From: Euonymus europaeus
Lineage: Eukaryota; Streptophyta; Magnoliopsida; Celastrales; Celastraceae
Direction: 5' to 3'
DNA length: 64,000 nucleotides
Assembly (NCBI GenBank): GCA_963580455.1
Contig: OY756966.1
Span: 13,953,001-14,017,000, forward strand
Shown piece by piece: positions 14,501-28,300 of this stretch. The first letter of the stretch is position 1; the number at the start of each line of letters is the position of its first letter. Under the pieces are notes generated by a model that did not search any database, was not told the origin of the DNA, and saw nothing but the letters and a program-made list of their open reading frames with translations. Made by a program: the position numbers and the translations under genes.

Positions 14501-16040
14501 TTCTATGTCATATTTTTTGAGTATATGCTTCCAAGATTATTTCCTTTCCAAAACCCTAACTTTCTACGACAAATGGACAAAATTATTAAAAGTTCCTCCA
14601 TAGAGAGAGTTGAGCAACTTCGGACCTTGAAAGTTGCTCGGTGTACACTTTTTAATGTTATTCTATCTCAAATTTTAGGAGTATAAGCTTCCTAGATTAT
14701 TTCGATGACAAAACAGCAACTTTCTATGACAGATGGACAAAACCGCTGAAAGCTCCTCCATAGAGAGTTGAGCAATTTCAGACCATCAAAGTTGCTCGGT
14801 GTACAATTTTTATTGTTATTCTATGTCAAATTTTATGAGTATAAGCTTCCAAGATTATTTCCTCAACAAAACACTAACTTTTTATGACAAATGGACAAAG
14901 CCGTTAAAACGTCCTCTATAGAGAAGTTGAGCAACTTCGGACCATCAAAGCTGTTCGGTGTACACTTTTTAATGTTCTTCTATGTGAAATTTTACGAGTA
15001 TATATGCTTCCTAGATCATTTCGATGACAAAACACTAACTTTCTATGACAAATGGACAAAGCCGTTAAAACCTCCTCTATAAAGAAGTTGAGCATCTTCG
15101 GACCGTTAAAGTTGCTCGGTTTACACTTTTTAATGTTCTTCTATCTCAAATTTTACGAGTATAAGCTTTCTAGATTATTCCGATGACAAAACACCAACTT
15201 TCTATGACAAATGGACAAAACCCTTAAAAGCTCCTCCAGTGAGAGTTGAGCAACTTCGGACCGTCAAAGTTGCTCGGTGTACACTTTTTAATGTTCTTCG
15301 ATCTCAAATTTTACGAGTATAAGTTTCCTAGATTATTCCGATGCGAAATACCAACTTTCTATGATAAATGGACAAAACTGTTACAAGTTCCTCCACAGAG
15401 AGAGTTGAGCAACTTCGGACCATCAAAGTTGCTCGGTGTACACTTTTTATTGTTATTCTATGTCAAATTTTATGAGTATAAGCTTCCAAGATTATTTCCT
15501 CGACAAAACATAAACTTTCTATGACAAATGGACAAAGCCCTTAAAAGCGCCTCCATAGAGAGAATTGAGCAACTTCGGGCTATCAAAGTTACTCGGTGTA
15601 CACTTTTTATTGTTCTTCTATGTCAAATTTTATGAGTATAAGCTTCCAAGATTATTTCCTTGACAAAACACCAACATTCTATGACAAATGGACAAAGCCG
15701 TTAAAACCTCCTCTATAGAGAAATTGAGCAACTTCGGACCGTCAAAGTTGCTCGGTGTACACTTTTTAATGTTCTTCTATGTCAAATTTTACGAGTATAA
15801 GCTTCCTAGATTATTCCGATGACAAAACATGAACTTTCTATGACAAATGGACAAAAACGTCAAAAGCTCCTCCGTAGAGAGAGTTGAGCAACTTCGGACC
15901 GTCAAAAATGCTCGGTGTACACTTTTTAATGTTATTCGATCTCAAATTTTAGGAGTATAAGCTTCCTAGATTATTCCGATGACAAAACACCAACTTTCTA
16001 TGACAAATGGACAAAACTGTTAAAAGCTCTTCCAAAAAGA
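11590..16040 (+). repeat. ~4.45-kb segment, copy 2 of a 5,820-bp-offset pair
   Basis: Second copy of 5770-10220. Between the two copies, 10220-11590 holds about 1.4 kb of related monomers that reappear at about 16360-18250 (offset 6,140 at first, then 6,622). Confidence 0.85.
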
Positions 16041-16497
16041 GAGTTGAGCAACTTCAGACCAAAAAAATTGCTCACTGTACACTCTTTATTGTTATTCTAT
16101 GTCAAATTTTATGAGTATAAGCTTTCATGATTATTTCCTTGACAAAACATTAACTTTCTATGACAATGGACAAAGCCGTTAAAACCTCCTTTATAGAGAA
16201 GTTGAGCAACTTCGGACCATCAAAATTGCTCGGTTTACACTTTTTAATGTTCTTCTATGTCAAATTTTACGAGTATATAAGCTTCCAAGATTATTTCCTT
16301 TCCAAAACCCTAACTTTCTACGACAAATGGACAAAATTATTAAAAGTTCCTCCATAGAGAGAGTTGAGAAACTTCGGACCGTCAAAGTTGCTCGGTGTAC
16401 ACTTTTTAATGTTATTCTATCTCATATTTTATGAGTATAAGCTTCCAAGATTATTTTCTTGACAAAACACTAACTTTCTATGACAAAGGGACAAAGC

Positions 16498-17360
16498 CCT
16501 TAAAAGCTCCTCCATAGAGAGAGTTGACCAACTTCGGGCTATCAAAGTTACTCGGTGTACACTTTTTATTGTTATTCTATGTCAAATTTTATGAGTATAA
16601 GCTTCCAAGATAATTTCCTCAACAAAACACTAACTTTTTATGACAAATGGACAAAGCCGTTAAAACATCCTCTATAGAGAAGTTGAGCAACTTCGGACCA
16701 TCAAAGTTGTTCGGTGTACACTTTTTAATGTTCTTCTATGTGAAATTTTACGAGTACATATGCTTCCTAGATCATTTCGATGACAAAACACTAACTTTCT
16801 ATGACAAATGGACAAAGCCGTTAAAACCTCCTCTATAAAGAAGTTGAGCAACTTCGGACCGTCAAAATTGCTCTGTTTACACTTTTTAATGTTCTTCTAT
16901 GTCAAATTTTACGAGTATATAAGCTTCACAGATTATTTCGATGACAAAACACTAACTTTCTATGACAAATGGACAAAGCCCTTAAAAGCTCCTCCATAGA
17001 GAGAGTTGACCAACTTCGGGCTATCAAAGTTACTCGGTGTACACTTTTTATTGTTATTCTATGTCAAATTTTATGAGTATAAGCTTCCAAGATTATTTCC
17101 TCAACAAAACACTAACTTTTTATGACAAATGGACAAAGCCGTTAAAACGTCCTCTATAGAGAAGTTGAGCAACTTCGGACCATCAAAGCTGTTCGGTGTA
17201 CACTTTTTAATGTTCTTCTATGTGAAATTTTACGAGTATATATGCTTCCTAGATCATTTCGATGACAAAACACTAACTTTCTATGACAAATGGACAAAGC
17301 CGTTAAAACCTCCTCTATAAAGAAGTTGAGCAACTTCGGACCGTTAAAGTTGCTCGGTTT
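16498..17360 (+). repeat. 3-monomer tandem duplication (482-bp offset)
   Basis: The sequence from about 16498 repeats from about 16980 at an offset of 482 bp, three monomers. Shared signs are GTTGACCAACTTCGGGC, CCTCAACAAAAC and the ATATGCTTCCTAGATC variant (16647 and 17129 frames). This makes the 6,140-bp offset to the 10.2-kb segment change to 6,622. Confidence 0.75.
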
Positions 17361-18730
17361 ACACTTTTTAATGTTCTTCTATCTCAAATTTTAGGAGTAT
17401 AAGCTTTCTAGATTATTCCGATGACAAAACACCAACTTTCTATGACAAATGGACAAAACCCTTAAAAGCTCCTCCAGAGAGAGTTGAGCAACTTCGGACC
17501 GTCAAAGTTGCTCGGTGTACACTTTTTAATGTTCTCCGATCTCAAATTTTACGAGTATAAGTTTCCTAGATTATTCCGATGCAAAACACCAACTTTCTAT
17601 GACAAATGGACAAAACTGTTACAAGCTCCTCCACAGAGAGAGTTGAGCAACTTCGGACCATCAAAGTTGCTCGGTGTACACTTTTTATTGTTATTCTATG
17701 TCAAATTTTATGAGTATAAGCTTCCAGGATTATTTCCTCGACAAAACATAAACTTTCTATGACAAATGGACAAAGCCCTTAAAAGCGCCTCCATAGGGAG
17801 AATTGAGCAACTTCGGGCTATCAAAGTTACTCGGTGTACAATTTTTATTGTTCTTCTATGTCAAATTTTATGAGTATAAGCTTCCAAGATTATTTACTTG
17901 ACAAAACACCAACATTCTATGACAAATGGACAAAGCCGTTAAAACCTCCTCTATAGAGAAATTGAGCAACTTCGGACCATCAAAGTTGCTCGGTGTACAC
18001 TTTTTAATGTTCTTCTATGTCAAATTTTACGAGTATAAGCTTCCTAGATTATTCCGATGACAAAACATGAACTTTCTATGACAAATGGACAAAAACGTCA
18101 AGAGCTCCTCCGTAGAGAGAGTTGAGCAACTTCGGACGGTCAAAAATGCTCGGTGTACACTTTTTAATGTTATTCGATCTCAAATTTTAGGAGTATAAGC
18201 TTCCTAGATTATTCCGATGACAAAACACCAACTTTCTATGACAAATGGACAAAACTGTTAAAAGCTCTTCCACAAAGAGAGTTGAGCAACTTCAGACCAA
18301 CAAAATTGCTCACTGTACACTCTTTATTGTTATTCTATGTCAAATTTTATGAGTATAAGCTTTCATGATTATTTCCTTGACAAAACATTAACTTTCTATG
18401 ACAATGGACAAAGCCGTTAAAACCTCCTTTATAGAGTAGTTGAGCAACTTCGGACCATCAAAATTGCTCGGTTTACACTTTTTAATGTTCTTCTATGTCA
18501 AATTTTACGAGTATATAAGCTTCACAGATTATTTCGATGACAAAACACTAACTTTCTATGAGAAATGGACAAAACCATCAAAAGTTCATCCATAGAAAGA
18601 GTTGAGCAACTTTGGACCATCAAAGTTCCTTGGTGTACACTTTTTATTGTTATTCTATGTCATATTTTATGAGTATAAGCTTCCAAGATTATTTTCTTGA
18701 CAAAACACTAACTTTCTATGACAAATGGAC
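16975..18730 (+). repeat. 11-monomer unit, copy 1 (1,756 bp)
   Basis: Tandem partner of 18731-20486 (17129 to 18885, 17484 to 19240). Signs are GCGCCTCCATAG, GGACGGTCAAAAATGC and CACTGTACACTCTTTATTG. A further copy of part of this unit starts the second 6,380-bp repeat at about 25.39 kb. Confidence 0.8.
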
Positions 18731-20486
18731 AAAGCCCTTAAAAGCTCCTCCATAGAGAGGGTTGACCAACTTCGGGCTATCAAAGTTACTCGGTGTACAC
18801 TTTTTATTGTTATTCTATGTCAAATTTTATGAGTATAAGCTTCCAAGATTATTTCCTCAACAACACACTAACTTTTTATGACAAATGGACAAAGCCATTA
18901 AAACGTCCTCTATAGAGAAGTTGAGCAACTTCGGACCATCAAAGCTGTTCGGTGTACACTTTTTAATGTTCTTCTATGTGAAATTTTACGAGTATATATG
19001 CTTCCTAGATCATTTCGATGACAAAACACTAACTTTCTATGACAAATGGACAAAGCCGTTAAAACCTCCTCTATAAAGAAGTTGAGCAACTTCGGACCGT
19101 TAAAGTTGCTCGGTTTACACTTTTTAATGTTCTTCTATCTCAAATTTTACGAGTATAAGCTTTCTAGATTATTCCGATGACAAAACACCAACTTTCTATG
19201 ACAAATGGACAAAACCCTTAAAAGCTCCTCCAGAGAGAGTTGAGCAACTTCGGACCGTCAAAGTTGCTCGGTGTACACTTTTTAATGTTCTCCGATCTCA
19301 AATTTTACGAGTATAAGCTTCCTAGATTATTCCGATGCAAAACACCAACTTTCTATGACAAATGGACAAAACTGTTACAAGCTCCTCCACAGAGAGAGTT
19401 GAGCAACTTCGGACCATCAAAGTTGCTCGGTGTACACTTTTTATCGTTATTCTATGTCAAATTTTATGAGTATAAGTTTCCAAGATTATTTCCTCGACAA
19501 AACATAAACTTTCTATGACAAATGGACAAAGCCCTTAAAAGCGCCTCCATAGAGAGAATTGAGCAACTTCGGGCTATCAAAGTTACTCGGTGTACACTTT
19601 TTATTGTTCTTCTATGTCAAATTTTATGAGTATAAGCTTCCAAGATTATTTCCTTGACAAAACACCAACATTCTATGACAAATGGACAAAGCCGTTAAAA
19701 CCTCCTCTATAGAGAAATTGAGCAACTTCGGACCATCAAAGTTGCTCGGTGTACACTTTTTAATGTTCTTCTATGTCAAATTTTACGAGTATAAGCTTCC
19801 TAGATTATTCCGATGACAAAACATGAACTTTCTATGAAAAATGGACAAAAACGTCAAAAGCTCCTCCGTAGAGAGAGTTGAGCAACTTCGGACGGTCAAA
19901 AATGCTCGGTGTACACTTTTTAATGTTATTCGATCTCAAATTTTAGGAGTATAAGCTTCCTAGATTATTCCGATGATAAAACACCAACTTTCTATGACAA
20001 ATGGACAAAACTGTTAAAAGCTCTTCCACAAAGAGAGTTTAGCAACTTCAGACCAACAAAATTGCTCACTGTACACTCTTTATTGTTATTCTATGTCAAA
20101 TTTTATGAGTATAAGCTTTCATGATTATTTCCTTGACAAAACATTAACTTTCTATGACAATGGACAAAGCCGTTAAAACCTCCTTTATAGAGAAGTTGAG
20201 CAACTTCGGACCATCAAAATTGCTCGGTTTACACTTTTTAATGTTCTTCCATATCAAATTTTACGAGTATATAAGCTTCACAGATTATTTCGATGACAAA
20301 ACACTAACTTTCTATGAGAAATGGACAAAACCATCAAAAGTTCATCCATAGAAAGAGTTGAGCAACTTTGGACCATCAAAGTTCCTCGGTGTACACTTTT
20401 TATTGTTATTCTATGTCATATTTTATGAGTATAAGCTTCCAAGATTATTTTCTTGACAAAACACTAACTTTCTATGACAAATGGAC
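18731..20486 (+). repeat. 11-monomer unit, copy 2 (1,756 bp)
   Basis: Second copy of the 11-monomer unit. It overlaps the start of the first 6,380-bp repeat, so the 1,756-bp amplification is nested in, and probably older than, the 6,380-bp duplication. Confidence 0.8.
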
Positions 20487-23400
20487 AAAGCCCTTAAAAG
20501 CTCCTCCATAGAGAGAGTTGACCAACTTCGGGCTATCAAAGTTACTCGGTCTACACTTTTTGTTGTTCTTCTATGTCAAATTTTATGAGTATAAGCTTCC
20601 AAGATTATTTCCTTGACAAAACACTAACTTTCTATGACAAATGGACAAAGCCGTTAAAACCTCCTCTATAGAGAAGTTGAGCAACTTCGGACCATCAAAG
20701 CTGCTAGGTGTACACCTTTTAATGTTCTTCTATGTCAAATTTTACGAGTATATAAGCTTCACAGATTATTTCGATGACAAAACACTAACATTCTATGAGA
20801 AATGGACAAAACCGTCAAAAGTTCATCCATAGAAAGAGTTGAGCAACTTCGGACCACCAAAGTTCCTCGGTGTACACTTTTTATTGTTATTCTATGTCAT
20901 ATTTTATGAGTATAAGCTTCCAAGATTATTTCCTTGACAAAACACTAACTTTTTATGACAAATGGACAAAGCCCTTAAAAGCTCCTCCATAGAGAGAGTT
21001 GACCATCAAAGTTACTCGGTGTACACTTTTTGTTGTTCTTCTATGTCAAATTTTATGAGTATAAGCTTCCAAGATTATTTCCTTGACAAAACACTAACTT
21101 TCTATGACAAATGGACAAAGCCGTTAAAACCTCCTCTATAGAGAAGTTGAGCAACTTCGGACCATCAAAGTTGCTCGGTGTACACCTTTTAATGTTCTTC
21201 TATGTCAAATTTGATGAGTATAAGCTTCCAAGATTATTTCCTTGACAAAACACTAACTTTCTATGACAAATGGACAAAGCCGTTAAAACCTCCTCTATAG
21301 AGAAGTTGAGCAACTTCGGACCATCAAAGCTGCTCGGTGTACACCTTTTAATGTTCTTCTATGTCAAATTTTACTAGTATATAAGATTCCTAGATTATTT
21401 TGATGACAAAACACTAACTTTCTGTGACAAATGGACAAAGTCGTTAAAACCTCCTCTATAGAGAAGTTGAGCAAGTTCGGACCATCAAAGCTGCTCGGTG
21501 TACACTTTTTAATGTTCTTCTATGTTAAATTTTACGAGTATATAAGCTTCACAGATTATTTCGATGACAAAACACTAACTTTCTATGACAAATTGACAAA
21601 ACCGTTAAAAGCTCATCCATAGAGAGAGTTGATCAACTTCGGACCATCAAAGTTACTCGGTGTACACTTTTTATTGTTATTCTATGTCATATTTTTTGAG
21701 TATATGCTTCCAAGATTATTTCCTTTCCAAAACCCAAACTTTCTATGACAAATGGACAAAATTATTAAAAGTTCCTCCATAGAGAGAGTTGAGCAACTTC
21801 GGACCATCAAAGTTGCTCGGTGTACACTTTTTAATGTTATTCTATCTCAAATTTTACGAGTATAAGCTTCCTAGATTATTTCGATGATAAAACAGCAACT
21901 TTCTATGACAAATGGACAAAACTGTTAAAAGCTCCTCCCTAGAGTATTGAGCAACTTCAGACCATCAAAGTTGCTCGGTGTACACTTTTTCTTGTTATTC
22001 TATGTCAAATTGTATGAGTATAAGCTTCCAAGATTATTTCCTCAACAAAACACTAACTTTTTATGACAAATGGACAAAGCCGTTAAAACGTCCTCTATAG
22101 AGAAGTTGAACAACTTCGGACCATCAAAGTTGTTCGGTGTACACTTTTTAATGTTCTTCTATGTGAAATTTTACGAGTATATAAGCTTCCTAGATCATTT
22201 CGATGACAAAACCCTAACTTTCTATGACAAATGGACAAAACCGTCAAAAGTTCATCCATAGAGAGAGTTGAGCAACTTCAGACCATCCAAGTTGCTCGGT
22301 GTACACTTTTTATTGTTATTCTATGTCATATTTTATAAGTATAAGTTTCCAAGATTATTTCCTCTCCATAACCCTAACTTTCTATGACAAATAGACAAAA
22401 TTGTTAAAAGCTGCTCCATGGAGAGAGTTGAGCAACTTCGGACCATCAATGTTAGTCGGTGTACACTTTTTAATGTTCTTCTATGTCAAATTTTATGAGT
22501 ATAAGCCTCCAAGATTATTTCCTTGACAAAACACTAACTTTCTATGACAAATGGACAAAGCCGTTAAAACCTCCTCTATAGAGAAGTTGAGTAACTTCGG
22601 ACCATTAAAGTTGCTCGATTTACACTTTTTAATGTTCTTCTATCTCAAATTTTACGAGTATAAGCTTCCTAGATTATTCCGATGACAAAACACCAACTTT
22701 CTATGACAAATGGACAAAACCCTTAAAAGCTCCTCCAGAGAGAGTTGAGCAACTTCGGACCGTCAAAGTTGCTCGGTGTACACTTTTTAATGTTCTTCGA
22801 TCTCAAATTTTACGAGTATAAGCTTCCTAGATTATTCCGATGAAAAAAACACCAACTTTCTATGACAAACGGACAAAACTGTTAAAACCTCCTCCAAAGA
22901 GAGAGTTGAGCAACTTCGGACCATCAAAGTTGCTCGGTGTACACTTTTTATTGTTATTCTAAGTCAAATTTTATGAGTATAAGCTTCCAAGATTATTTCC
23001 TTGACAAAACACTAACTTTCTATGACAAATGGACAAAGCCCTTAAAAGCTCCTCCATAGAGAGAGTTGAGCAACTTCGGGCTATCAAAGTTACTCGGTGT
23101 ACACTTTTTGTTGTTCTTCTATTTCAAATTTTATGAGTATAAGCTTCCAAGATTATTTCTTTGACAAAACACTAACTTTCTATGAAAAATGGACAAAGCC
23201 GTTAAAACCTTCTCTATAGAGAAGTTGAGCAACTTCAGACCATCAAAGTTGCTTGGTGTATACTTTTTAATGTTCTTCTATGTCAAATTTTACGAGTATA
23301 TAAGCTTCACAGATTATTTCGATGACAAAACACTAACTTTCTATGACAAATGGACAAAACCGTTAAAAGTTCATCCATAGAGAGAGTTGAGCAACTTCAG

Positions 23401-25392
23401 ACCATCCAAGTTGCTCGGTGTACACTTTTTATTGTTATTCTATGTCATATTTTATGAGTATAAGTTTCCAAGATTATTTCCTCTCCATAACCCCAACTTT
23501 CTATGACAAATGGACAAAATTGTTAAAAGCTGCTCCATGGAGAGAGTTGAGCAACTTCGGACCATCAATGTTGGTCGGTGTACACTTTTTAATGTTCTAC
23601 AATCTCAAATTTTACGAGTATAAGCTTCCAAGATTATTTCGATGCCAAAACGCCAACATTCTATGACAAATGGACAAAACCATTAAAAGCTCCTCCATAG
23701 AGAGAGTTGAGCAATTTGGAACCATCAAAGTTGCTCGGTGTACACTTTTTAATGTTCTTCTATGTCCAATTTTACGAATATAAGCTTCCTAGATTATTTC
23801 GATGACAAAACACTAACTTTCAATGAAAAATGGACAAAGCCGTTAAAACCTCCTCTATAGAGAAGTAGAGCAACTTCGGACCATCAAAGTTGCTCGGTGT
23901 ACAATTTTTATTGTTCTTCTATGTCAAATTTTATGAGTATAAGCTTCCTAGATTATTTCGATGTCAAAATCCAAAGTTTCTATGAAAAATGGACAAAATT
24001 GTTAAAACCACTCAATAAAAGACAGTTGATCAGCTTCGAACATCGAAGTTGATCGGTGCACACTTTTTTTTGTTCTTCTATGTCAAATTTTACTAGTATA
24101 AGCTTCCAAGATTATTTCGATGCCAAAACACCAACTTTATATGACAAATGGACAAAACCATTAAAAGCTCCTCGATAGAGAAAGTTGAGTAACTTCGGAC
24201 CATCAAAGTTGCTCGGTGTACACATTTTATTGTTATTCTATCTCAAATTTTATGAGTATAAGCTTCCTAGATGATTTCGATGACAAAACATCAACTTTCT
24301 ATGACAAATGGACAAAACTGTTAAAAGCTCCTCCACAGAGAGAGTTGAGCAACTTCGGACCATCAAAATTGCTCAGTGTACACTTTTTATTGTTATTCTA
24401 TGTCAAATTTTATGAGTATAAGCTTTCAGGATTATTTCCTTGACAAAACATTAACTTTCTATGACAAATGGACAAAGACGTTAAAACCTCCTCTATAGAG
24501 AAATTGAGCAACTTCGGGCTATCAAAGTTACTCGTTGTATACTTTTTGTTATTCTTCTATGTCAAATTTTATGAGTATAAGCTTCCAAGATTATTTCCCT
24601 GACAAAAAACCAACTTTCTATGACATAGGGACAAAACCGTTAAAAGTTCATCCATAGAAAGAGTTGAGCAACTTCGGACCATCAAAGTTCCTCGGTGTAC
24701 ACTTTTTATTGTTATTCTATGTCATATTTTATGAGTATAAGCTTCCAAGATTATTTCCTTTCCAAAACCCCAACTTTCTATGACAAATGGACAAAATTGT
24801 TAAAAGCTTCTCCATAGAGAGAGTTGAGCAACTTCGGACCATCAAAGTTGGTCGGTGTACACTTTTTAATGTTCTACAATCTCAAATTTTATGAGTATAA
24901 GCTTCGTAGATTATTCCGATGACAAAACAAAAACTTTCTATGACAAATGGACAAAACACTTAAAAGCTACTCCAGAGAGAGTTGAGCAACTTTGGACTAT
25001 CAAAGTTGCTCGGTGTACAATTTTTAATGTTATTCTATCTCAAATTTTACGAGTATAAGCTTCCTAGATTATTTTGATGACAAGACACCAACTTTCTATG
25101 ACAAATGGACAAAACCATTAAAAGCTCCTCCATAGAGAGAGTTGAGCAACTTCGGACCATCAAAGTTGCTCGGTGTAAACTTTTTATTGTGATTCTATGT
25201 CAAATTTTATGAGTATAAGCTTCCAAGCTTATTTCCTTAACAAAACACTAACTTTTTATGACAAATGGACAAAGTCGTTAAAACCTCATCTATAGAGAAG
25301 TTGAGCAACTTTGGACCATCAAAGCTGCTTGGTGTACACTTTTTAATGTTCTTCTATGTCAAATTTTACGAGTATATAAGCTTCCTAGATTA
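19013..25392 (+). repeat. 40-monomer higher-order unit, copy A (6,380 bp)
   Basis: Direct tandem pair with 25393-31770. Landmarks keep an offset of 6,380 (19240/25620, 20154/26534, 20641/27021) and then 6,379 after a 1-bp loss in copy B near 27824 (22070/28449, 23189/29568, 24216/30595, 25265/31644). Line-by-line comparison near 19.2-19.5 kb gave about 1% differences. The left limit is fixed by GATCATTTCG at 19008 against GATTATTTCG at 25388. The unit contains the truncated monomer at 20990-21020 and the variant dyad at 24028-24054. Confidence 0.9.
24028..24054 (+). other. Variant dyad with longer arms
   Basis: GATCAGCTTCG and CGAAGTTGATC form 11-bp arms with one mismatch (G.T-type) around a 5-nt loop. 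Both outer arms differ from the consensus (GAG to GAT, CTC to ATC) in a way that keeps pairing. The copy in the second 6,380-bp unit is at 30407-30433. Confidence 0.8.
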
Positions 25393-28300
25393 TTTCGATG
25401 ACAAAACACTAACTTTCTATGACAAATGGACAAAGCCGTTAAAACCTCCTCAATAAAGAAGTTGAGCAACTTCGGACCGTTAAAGTTGCTCGGTTTACAC
25501 TTTTTAATGTTCTTCTATCTCAAATTTTACGAGTATAAGCTTTCTAGATTATTCCGATGACAAAACACCAACTTTCTATGACAAATGGACAAAACCGTTA
25601 AAAGCTCCTCTAGAGAGAGTTGAGCAACTTCGGACCGTCAAAGTTGCTCGGTGTACACTTTTTAATGTTCTCCGATCTCAAATTTTACGAGTATAAGCTT
25701 CCTAGATTATTCCGATGCAAAACACCAACTTTCTATGACAAATGGACAAAACTGTTACAAGCTCCTCCACAGAGAGAGTTCAGCAACTTCGGACCATCAA
25801 AGTTGCTCGGTGTACACTTTTTATCGTTATTCTATGTCAAATTTTATGAGTATAAGTTTCCAAGATTATTTCCTCGACAAAACATAAACTTTCTATGACA
25901 AATGGACAAAGCCCTTAAAAGCGCCTCCATAGAGAGAATTGAGCAACTTCGGGCTATCAAAGTTACTCGGTGTACACTTTTTATTGTTCTTCTATGTCAA
26001 ATTTTATGAGTATAAGCTTCCAAGATTATTTCCTTGACAAAACACCAACATTCTATGACAAATGGACAAAGCCGTTAAAACCTCCTCTATAGAGAAATTG
26101 AGCAACTTCGGAGCATCAAAGTTGCTCGGTGTACACTTTTTAATGTTCTTCTATGTCAAATTTTACGAGTATAAGCTTCCTAGATTATTCCGATGACAAA
26201 ACATGAACTTTCTATGACAAATGGACAAAAACGTCAAAAGCTCCTCCGTAGAGAGAGTTGAGCAACTTCGGACGGTCAAAAATGCTCGGTGTACACTTTT
26301 TAATGTTATTCGATCTCAAATTTTAGGAGTATAAGCTTCCTAGATTATTCCGATGACAAAACACCAACTTTCTATGACAAATGGACAAAACTGTTAAAAG
26401 CTCTTCCACAAAGAGAGTTGAGCAACTTCAGACCAACAAAATTGCTCACTGTACACTCTTTATTGTTATTCTATGTCAAATTTTATGAGTATAAGCTTTC
26501 ATGATTATTTCCTTGACAAAACATTAACTTTCTATGACAATGGACAAAGCCGTTAAAACCTCCTTTATAGAGAAGTTGAGCAACTTCGGACCATCAAAAT
26601 TGCTCGGTTTACACTTTTTAATGTTCTTCTATGTCAAATTTTACGAGTATATAAGCTTCACAGATTATTTCGATGACAAAACACTAACTTTCTATGAGAA
26701 ATGGACAAAACCATCAAAAGTTCATCCATAGAAAGAGTTGAGCAACTTTGGACCATCAAAGTTCCTCGGTGTACACTTTTTATTGTTATTCTATGTCATA
26801 TTTTATGAGTATAAGCTTCCAAGATTATTTTCTTGACAAAACACTAACTTTCTATGACAAATGGACAAAGCCCTTAAAAGCTCCTCCATAGAGAGAGTTG
26901 ACCAACTTCGGGCTATCAAAGTTACTCGGTGTACACTTTTTGTTGTTCTTCTATGTCAAATTTTATGAGTATAAGCTTCCAAGATTATTTCCTTGACAAA
27001 ACACTAACTTTCTATGACAAATGGACAAAGCCGTTAAAACCTCCTCTATAGAGAAGTTGAGCAACTTCGGACCATCAAAGCTGCTCGGTGTACACCTTTT
27101 AATGTTCTTCTATGTCAAATTTTACGAGTATATAAGCTTCACAGATTATTTCGATGACAAAACACTAACATTCTATGAGAAATGGACAAAACCGTCAAAA
27201 GTTCATCCATAGAAAGAGTTGAGCAACTTCGGACCACCAAAGTTCCTCGGTGTACACTTTTTATTGTTATTCTATGTCATATTTTATGAGTATAAGCTTC
27301 CAAGATTATTTCCTTGACAAAACACTAACTTTTTATGACAAATGGACAAAGCCCTTAAAAGCTCCTCCATAGAGAGAGTTGACCATCAAAGTTACTCGGT
27401 GTACACTTTTTGTTGTTCTTCTATGTCAAATTTTATGAGTATAAGCTTCCAAGATTATTTCCTTGACAAAACACTAACTTTCTATGACAAATGGACAAAG
27501 CCGTTAAAACCTCCTCTATAGAGAAGTTGAGCAACTTCGGATCATCAAAGTTGCTCGGTGTACACCTTTTAATGTTCTTCTATGTCAAATTTGATGAGTA
27601 TAAGCTTCCAAGATTATTTCCTTGACAAAACACTAACTTTCTATGACAAATGGACAAAGCCGTTAAAACCTCCTCTATAGAGAAGTTGAGCAACTTCGGA
27701 CCATCAAAGCTGCTCGGTGTACACCTTTTAATGTTCTTCTATGTCAAATTTTACTAGTATATAAGATTCCTAGATTATTTTGATGACAAAACACTAACTT
27801 TCTGTGACAAATGGATAAAGTCGTAAAACCTCCTCTATAGAGAAGTTGAGCAACTTCGGACCATCAAAGCTGCTCGGTGTACACTTTTTAATGTTCTTCT
27901 ATGTTAAATTTTACGAGTATATAAGCTTCACAGATTATTTCGATGACAAAACACTAACTTTCTATGACAAATTGACAAAACCGTTAAAAGCTCATCCATA
28001 GAGAGAGTTGATCAACTTCGGACCATCAAAGTTACTCGGTGTACACTTTTTATTGTTATTCTATGTCATATTTTTTGAGTATATGCTTCCAAGATTATTT
28101 CCTTTCCAAAACCCAAACTTTCTATGACAAATGGACAAAATTATTAAAAGTTCCTCCATAGAGAGAGTTGAGCAACTTCGGACCATCAAAGTTGTTCGGT
28201 GTACACTTTTTAATGTTATTCTATCTCAAATTTTACGAGTATAAGCTTCCTAGATTATTTCGATGATAAAACAGCAACTTTCTATGACAAATGGACAAAA

